A DNA stretch of 16,145 nt, taken from Candidatus Nanohaloarchaea archaeon (GTDB taxonomy: Archaea > Nanohalarchaeota > Nanosalinia > Nanosalinales > JAHENU01). The position numbers and the translations under genes were made by a program. Positions 12,199 to 16,145 of this stretch are shown here, piece after piece. The notes beneath the pieces were generated by a model. That model made no database searches. It was not told the DNA's origin and saw only the letters and a list, made by a program, of their open reading frames with translations. The stretch lies in the NCBI GenBank assembly GCA_018609855.1, contig JAHENU010000007.1:1-16145 (forward strand), read 5' to 3'. Each line of letters starts with the position of its first letter. The first letter of the stretch is position 1.

Positions 12199-12939
12199 AT
12201 GGAATCAACCGCTATCTTATCAGGCAAAGGCGGCGTAGGGAAAACGTTCGTCGCTGCCAACCTTGGCCCATTGCTGCAAGAACAAGGGAAAAAGACGTTG
12301 TTAGTTGATGCCGATGTAACGGGCGCCAACCTTATCCAGCATTTTGGTCTTTCAGCCCCTGTCACGCTCAATGATGTCTTAGCTGGTCATGCACTCATTA
12401 CGCAAGCCTACTACAAATCACAAGGAATCGGGATCGTTCCTTCTAGTTTTATGGACTTTTCAGGCAATCCAGACCGGTTAAAAGACATGTTGTTTAGTTT
12501 TGACGGGAAAAAAGACCATGTTATCGTTGATGGACCGTCTGGCGCCGGAGAGCAGGCAGAGCAGGTACTACAAGCTGTTGATTCTGTCATTATAGTATCA
12601 GAACCGTTGCCACAATCTTTGACGAACGCATACGGGATTGTACAATTATGCAAACAATATAAGAGGCCTATAAAAGGGGTTATCGCAAACAACGTCCACA
12701 GAAAACGATATGAGGTTTCAGATGAACATGTCGCTGATTTCTTAGAATCACCACTGTTAGGATCACTCCCCGATGCTCATATGATACGGAGGAGTATGAG
12801 TGTGCCACAACCTTTTATTCAGCAATATCCTCGGCATACGGTGTCACGACAATTGCGACAAATTGCTGGGCAACTAACAGGACAGCAAACCAGCTCTAAA
12901 TTAGGGGTCTGGGAGAGATGTAAGGAAATATTCAGCTAA
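12199..12939 (+). CDS. minD: MinD/ParA-family P-loop ATPase
   Basis: This 246 aa ATPase probably positions a cellular structure by cycling on and off the membrane. It has the deviant Walker A motif SGKGGVGKT (8-16) with both the signature lysine (K10) and the P-loop lysine (K15), the A' motif VDADVTGAN (36-44) and a Walker B-like DGPSG (111-115). Residues 235-246 (LGVWERCKEIFS) could be a short amphipathic membrane-targeting helix, as in MinD. Archaeal MinD homologs such as haloarchaeal MinD4 place archaella and pili, so proximity to the pilin-like cassette is suggestive, but the gene is on the other strand and has its own start. GGTAGGT lies directly before the ATG; the nearest TATA-like block (ACTATTTGA near 12170) is weak. 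Family certain, cargo unknown. Confidence 0.85.
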   Translation: MESTAILSGKGGVGKTFVAANLGPLLQEQGKKTLLVDADVTGANLIQHFGLSAPVTLNDVLAGHALITQAYYKSQGIGIVPSSFMDFSGNPDRLKDMLFSFDGKKDHVIVDGPSGAGEQAEQVLQAVDSVIIVSEPLPQSLTNAYGIVQLCKQYKRPIKGVIANNVHRKRYEVSDEHVADFLESPLLGSLPDAHMIRRSMSVPQPFIQQYPRHTVSRQLRQIAGQLTGQQTSSKLGVWERCKEIFS

Positions 12940-12954
12940 CTGTCAGCTAACTGT
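12933..12954. repeat. Perfect 11-base tandem duplication over two convergent stops
   Basis: CAGCTAACTGT occurs twice in direct succession (12933-12943 and 12944-12954). The first copy carries the stops of both the minD-like gene and hel308; the second encodes the last residues of Hel308. Removing one copy would leave the MinD end unchanged but put the Hel308 end in another frame, adding about nine residues. Confidence 0.85.
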
Positions 12955-15113
12955 GACTTTACTTGCTTTGCTGTGCTAGCACCAATGATGCTGGATAACG
13001 TAAAAGTATCTATCTGCTGCAGATCGCTAGCAGAGCGAATTCCTTTGTTATACAGCTGTCGAGCACGTTTTCTCCCGATGCCTTTGTAGCGAACTAGCGA
13101 CAATAACGCTGATTGCACGCCATGTTTCAGCTGTAACCGTAACCGCTCCACTTCACCATAGGCTTCTGTATACTGCTTAATCCGCGCAATTTCCCGCATA
13201 CTATATAGCAGCCACTCGGCAACATGCAATTTGGCACGCAACACGCCCGGGGTGATGCCGTAGGTATCAAGTATCGAGTCATCAGCCCATTCATCCATCC
13301 ATGCTTGACATACCACTGCAGTCTTAATTTGTTCCAGAAATGTGTCAAAGTGATAGTCCCATTCCGCCGGCACCAAGATATGCTCAGCTAGTTCTTCAAT
13401 ATACGGCAACAGCATATCCCTGTCCTTTTTTCGGGCCCGAAATAAAGGCTTCATTTCGGTGCAAGCACATATTGTGTAGAGATAAAGGAAAGGGAATCTT
13501 TGAGGTGTTGTCAATGTCTCCAAAAACCGTAAAACAGTCTCAGGATCAATGTACAATTCCGCTGTCCGTTCTCCCAAGGAAGTCGCCACATATTCTCCGT
13601 TTGTGAAACGCACAAAGCCATAATCTTGTAAACGATCAAGTATGCGCTGAATACTCTGTTGTATAGCGGCTACATCACCATATTGATGTGCATACAATGA
13701 CTGTGAAAAAAACTGGAAAATTTCTTCCTGACTGAGACCAAATGAGGAGGCAATGAGCCCAATAATATGAAAGCGCAAGACAGGCTCCACGCCTAATTTA
13801 GAATATATTGGTTCCACTGTACCATGGATGTAACGATCATAGATCGCCTGTTTCATCTGAGTATCCGCAGCATATGCTAAGGCTATTCCTTCCGAATGAT
13901 GTTCCGGTCGTCCTGCTCTACCAGTCATCTGGGCGTACTCCATAGTCGGAATGTAATCCATACCGTGTGGACCAAATCGCTTCACATCTTTCATAATTAC
14001 TGCATAGGATGGTAATGACACTCCCATAGCAAGAGTGGGTGTTGCAGTGATATAAGAGATTGCTCCATTAAGAAACTGCTCCTCAACCAGCTGACGTTGG
14101 GCACTAACCAGGCCAGCGTGGTGAAAAGCAACACCTGCTCGAATACAGGAAGCCAGTTCCTTACATTGTGTAGTCGGTGTGCTTAACGCTTGCGTTATAT
14201 CGTTTGCCATCGCTTCTCCATTTGGTGGCGGTTCAGCAACCTGTGCTATGCGACGCGCCCACGCCTCCGTACTCTTCCGTGAATTGGTGAACACGATGGC
14301 CTGTCGTTCATGCCGCTGTAGATAAGAAATACAATTGAGAATGTCACTGTCATACAGAGATGGTAACGAGTCACCATCCGTCTCTTCCGTTTCCATATCA
14401 GCTGCTGCGACAAATCCTTCAGCTGGAGAGGTATGAGCTCCCACATCAGTCTCATGCAGCTCATTCGCCCACTCTAGCTTGTTGTTAAAAATCACTCCTT
14501 GATGAAGCCTCACTGGTCGGTAGTCACTTTCTACTAGCGTGCATTGTAACCAATCAGCGATCTCGCTCGCATTCTGTACCGTTGCCGATAAAGCTACGAG
14601 TTGAAAGGCTGCAGTGTCACGCAAACGAGTAACAACCATTTCTAATGTAGGGCCTCGTTGCACATCGTTCAGCAAATGAATTTCATCAAACACTACAAGA
14701 CCAACACGTGACAACCACGGTATGCCATGACGCAACAAAGAGTCAAATTTTTCCACTGTCAATATTATAATTTGTTTGTCAGACAGTCTCTCTGCAGTAT
14801 CGTAATCACCCATGCTGATGCCTACATTGTCAGCACCAAACCACTCGCACAATTGATTGTATTTCTCTGAACCAAGAGAACGCAACGGAACAACGTATAC
14901 TGATTTCTTCTGCTCTGCAATCCACTGTGACATAGCCATAGCAGCAATTAAGGTTTTTCCTGAAGCAGTAGGAGATGCAACAAGCAAATTATTGCCGTTT
15001 AATAGCCCGTGTTCGACAGCCAAACGCTGCGGGGCGTTTAGTGTTTCAATGCCTTCCGAATGCAGAGTCTGTACAAAAGAATCACTGAGAGCGGTTATAT
15101 CATAAAGTCGCAT
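12936..15113 (-). CDS. hel308: Hel308 (Hjm) family DNA helicase
   Basis: This 725 aa superfamily 2 helicase unwinds DNA 3'-to-5' at stalled or branched replication forks. Motifs in order: Q-motif around LNAPQRLAVEHG, Walker A SPTASGKT (47-54), DEIH (143-146), SAT (176-178), IVFTNSRKS (273-281), AFHHAGL (329-335), ATPTLAMGVSLP (357-368) and QMTGRAGRP (395-403). The C-terminal winged-helix and ratchet region follows. Domain V carries GRKRARQLYN (680-689), matching the Hel308 RAR motif that tunes unwinding, and a helix-hairpin-helix. An acidic insertion lies at about 225-255 between the RecA domains. Length is close to the family's usual 700-720. The start at 15113 follows a TATA box by 25 bases. 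The 3' end overlaps the minD-like gene by four bases. Confidence 0.95.
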   Translation of the reverse strand: MRLYDITALSDSFVQTLHSEGIETLNAPQRLAVEHGLLNGNNLLVASPTASGKTLIAAMAMSQWIAEQKKSVYVVPLRSLGSEKYNQLCEWFGADNVGISMGDYDTAERLSDKQIIILTVEKFDSLLRHGIPWLSRVGLVVFDEIHLLNDVQRGPTLEMVVTRLRDTAAFQLVALSATVQNASEIADWLQCTLVESDYRPVRLHQGVIFNNKLEWANELHETDVGAHTSPAEGFVAAADMETEETDGDSLPSLYDSDILNCISYLQRHERQAIVFTNSRKSTEAWARRIAQVAEPPPNGEAMANDITQALSTPTTQCKELASCIRAGVAFHHAGLVSAQRQLVEEQFLNGAISYITATPTLAMGVSLPSYAVIMKDVKRFGPHGMDYIPTMEYAQMTGRAGRPEHHSEGIALAYAADTQMKQAIYDRYIHGTVEPIYSKLGVEPVLRFHIIGLIASSFGLSQEEIFQFFSQSLYAHQYGDVAAIQQSIQRILDRLQDYGFVRFTNGEYVATSLGERTAELYIDPETVLRFLETLTTPQRFPFLYLYTICACTEMKPLFRARKKDRDMLLPYIEELAEHILVPAEWDYHFDTFLEQIKTAVVCQAWMDEWADDSILDTYGITPGVLRAKLHVAEWLLYSMREIARIKQYTEAYGEVERLRLQLKHGVQSALLSLVRYKGIGRKRARQLYNKGIRSASDLQQIDTFTLSSIIGASTAKQVKSQLADS

Positions 15114-15131
15114 ATTATTCCTGTTCGTGCT

Positions 15132-15143
15132 ATATTCAAAAAT
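15132..15143 (-). promoter_or_regulatory. TATA box for hel308
   Basis: TTTTTGAATAT on the - strand is centred about 25 bases before the ATG at 15113. A divergent box for the next gene is 20 bases away, so the 75-base gap is a two-way promoter. Confidence 0.5.
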
Positions 15144-15157
15144 GTATAGGGTCGTAA

Positions 15158-15167
15158 AGTATAAAAG
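15158..15167 (+). promoter_or_regulatory. TATA box for the BatA-like gene
   Basis: AGTATAAAAG is a near-consensus TATA box centred 26 bases before the ATG at 15189. There is no Shine-Dalgarno sequence before that ATG, so the mRNA is likely leaderless. Confidence 0.65.
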
Positions 15168-15188
15168 CCCTTGCCGAGCATCACAACT

Positions 15189-16145
15189 ATGGGGCTGTTT
15201 GACTATTTCGGCAATCCGGCAGGCTTGTGGGCCTTACTGTCTTTAATTGGTCTGCTCATTCTTTACCTAATTTATCGACAACCGCGCAGCATTCAATTGC
15301 CGTCTATACGGTTTTTACAACGACGATATGAACAGTCTCAATCCCATGCATGGTTACAACGGCTCAATCTTGACTGGCTATTCTTTCTCAACTTTCTATT
15401 GTTAATAGCTTTGTCTGCAGCGCTAGCGCAGCCGCAAATGCCAGTAAAGGGTGTACAGACAGAGGAGCCAGTCATTGCCATTGACACATCAGCAAGCATG
15501 CAAGCACAGAACAGCATATCTCAAGTCAAAGAAAAGGCATACCAGTATCTTGGGCAAACAAACACCATCGTTAGCTACAATACACAAATCAATGTATTGG
15601 CAGAAGAAGTGTCAAGAGACAAAGCACAGTCTATTTTAGAGAATCTTGAAGTACAGGCGGTAAGCGATGCCCCTCAGACAGCCATATCATCACTACAATC
15701 CTTGTTTCCACAAAAAAAGATCTTTCTGTTCAGTGATTTTCGTAATCCAACAGCAGCCAATATACAACTGTCTCAGAACATCAGAGCGGTACCCGTTAAC
15801 AAAAATACACTGTTGAGAAATGCGGGCATTACAGACACAACTATTGGGTCAAACACACTCTCTTTTACAGTAACTAACTTTCATCTCAAGACAAAAAATT
15901 TTTCTATAGCCACTCCTCAAAAGCGACACCTCTTTAGTGTAGAGGGGGGAAAGCAGACTACCATTGAAATACCAACTCCAAATCAATCAACGGAAATACG
16001 CTTACAACCGTCCGATGCCTTTTCACTCGATAATACATTTTATTATTCCAGGCCAGATAAACAAACAATCGATTCGGTCGTTATAAGCGACACAACAACG
16101 CCATACCTCTCATCTGCATTAAAAGCCATGCCTTTTGTATCAGTA
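15189..16145 (+). CDS. BatA-like membrane protein with von Willebrand A domain (runs off window)
   Basis: The frame is open from the ATG at 15189 to the window end (319 codons seen), so the gene is truncated. It begins MGLFDYFGNPAGLWALLSLI, the BatA-type N-terminal membrane region (helix about 10-29), then a basic stretch (RFLQRRYEQ), a second helix (about 62-80) and a von Willebrand A domain. The metal-site motif D99-T-S101-A-S103 is in VIAIDTSASM, and FLFSDF (179-184) matches the later MIDAS strand. The following region (about 210-319) is beta-rich. Such proteins usually occur with a MoxR ATPase and DUF58 protein and are thought to act in envelope stress or complex assembly; partners would lie past the window. 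The start is supported by a strong TATA box and by the full N-terminal domain. Confidence 0.82.
   Translation, partial: MGLFDYFGNPAGLWALLSLIGLLILYLIYRQPRSIQLPSIRFLQRRYEQSQSHAWLQRLNLDWLFFLNFLLLIALSAALAQPQMPVKGVQTEEPVIAIDTSASMQAQNSISQVKEKAYQYLGQTNTIVSYNTQINVLAEEVSRDKAQSILENLEVQAVSDAPQTAISSLQSLFPQKKIFLFSDFRNPTAANIQLSQNIRAVPVNKNTLLRNAGITDTTIGSNTLSFTVTNFHLKTKNFSIATPQKRHLFSVEGGKQTTIEIPTPNQSTEIRLQPSDAFSLDNTFYYSRPDKQTIDSVVISDTTTPYLSSALKAMPFVSV

Noticed and set aside
1-16145. CRISPR arrays, transposons, attachment sites or replication-origin repeats
   Set aside because: Read through both strands: no regularly spaced repeats, no transposase, integrase or terminal inverted repeats, and no clustered origin boxes.

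Overview
The window comes from an archaeon, most likely a small-genome DPANN-type lineage such as a Woesearchaeota- or Pacearchaeota-like organism; the exact lineage is my inference. The domain is clear: a single-domain archaeal histone, a Hel308 helicase, a tRNA-splicing endonuclease beside an intron-containing tRNA-Thr, an archaeal-type dUTPase, and pilin-like proteins with class III-like N-termini. About ten genes have a TATA-like box centred 24-28 bases before the start codon, which implies mostly leaderless transcripts. I see no mobile element, CRISPR array or rRNA, and no gene-free stretch longer than about 160 bases.

Region A (1-3877, + strand) is a cell-surface operon: a membrane glycosyltransferase (GT2), a membrane-anchored thioredoxin-fold protein, a small secreted six-cysteine protein, a secreted GH3 (NagZ-like) glycosidase, and a single-pass protein with an acidic tail. 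Extracytoplasmic cysteines are even in number in each, so the set looks like polysaccharide synthesis or remodelling plus oxidative folding. A convergent gene (3874-4788) encodes a membrane protein with an outer beta-rich domain and a cytoplasmic winged helix.

Region B (4904-7400) holds the histone, a small conserved protein of unknown function, and three nucleotide-pool enzymes (HD-domain 5'-nucleotidase-like protein, Nudix hydrolase with an insertion in its Nudix box, dUTPase). It ends with a tRNA-Thr(CGU) carrying a 19-base intron. Just before the tRNA lies a compact structured RNA candidate, a possible H-type pseudoknot plus hairpin.

Region C (7413-12084, - strand), read from right to left, contains the tRNA-splicing endonuclease EndA, whose catalytic lysine is replaced by threonine; four overlapping pilin-like genes joined by ATGA stop/start overlaps; a GT4 glycosyltransferase; and an acidic protein of unknown function. 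The pilin-like proteins have no cysteine and many N-glycosylation sequons.

Region D (12199-16145) holds a MinD/ParA-family ATPase, a convergent Hel308 gene, and a divergently transcribed BatA-like von Willebrand A membrane protein that runs off the window.

The best candidates for something undescribed are the glycoprotein pilin-like cassette, the region A surface operon, the RNA element before tRNA-Thr, and the EndA lacking its lysine next to a tRNA intron with an imperfect splice motif.
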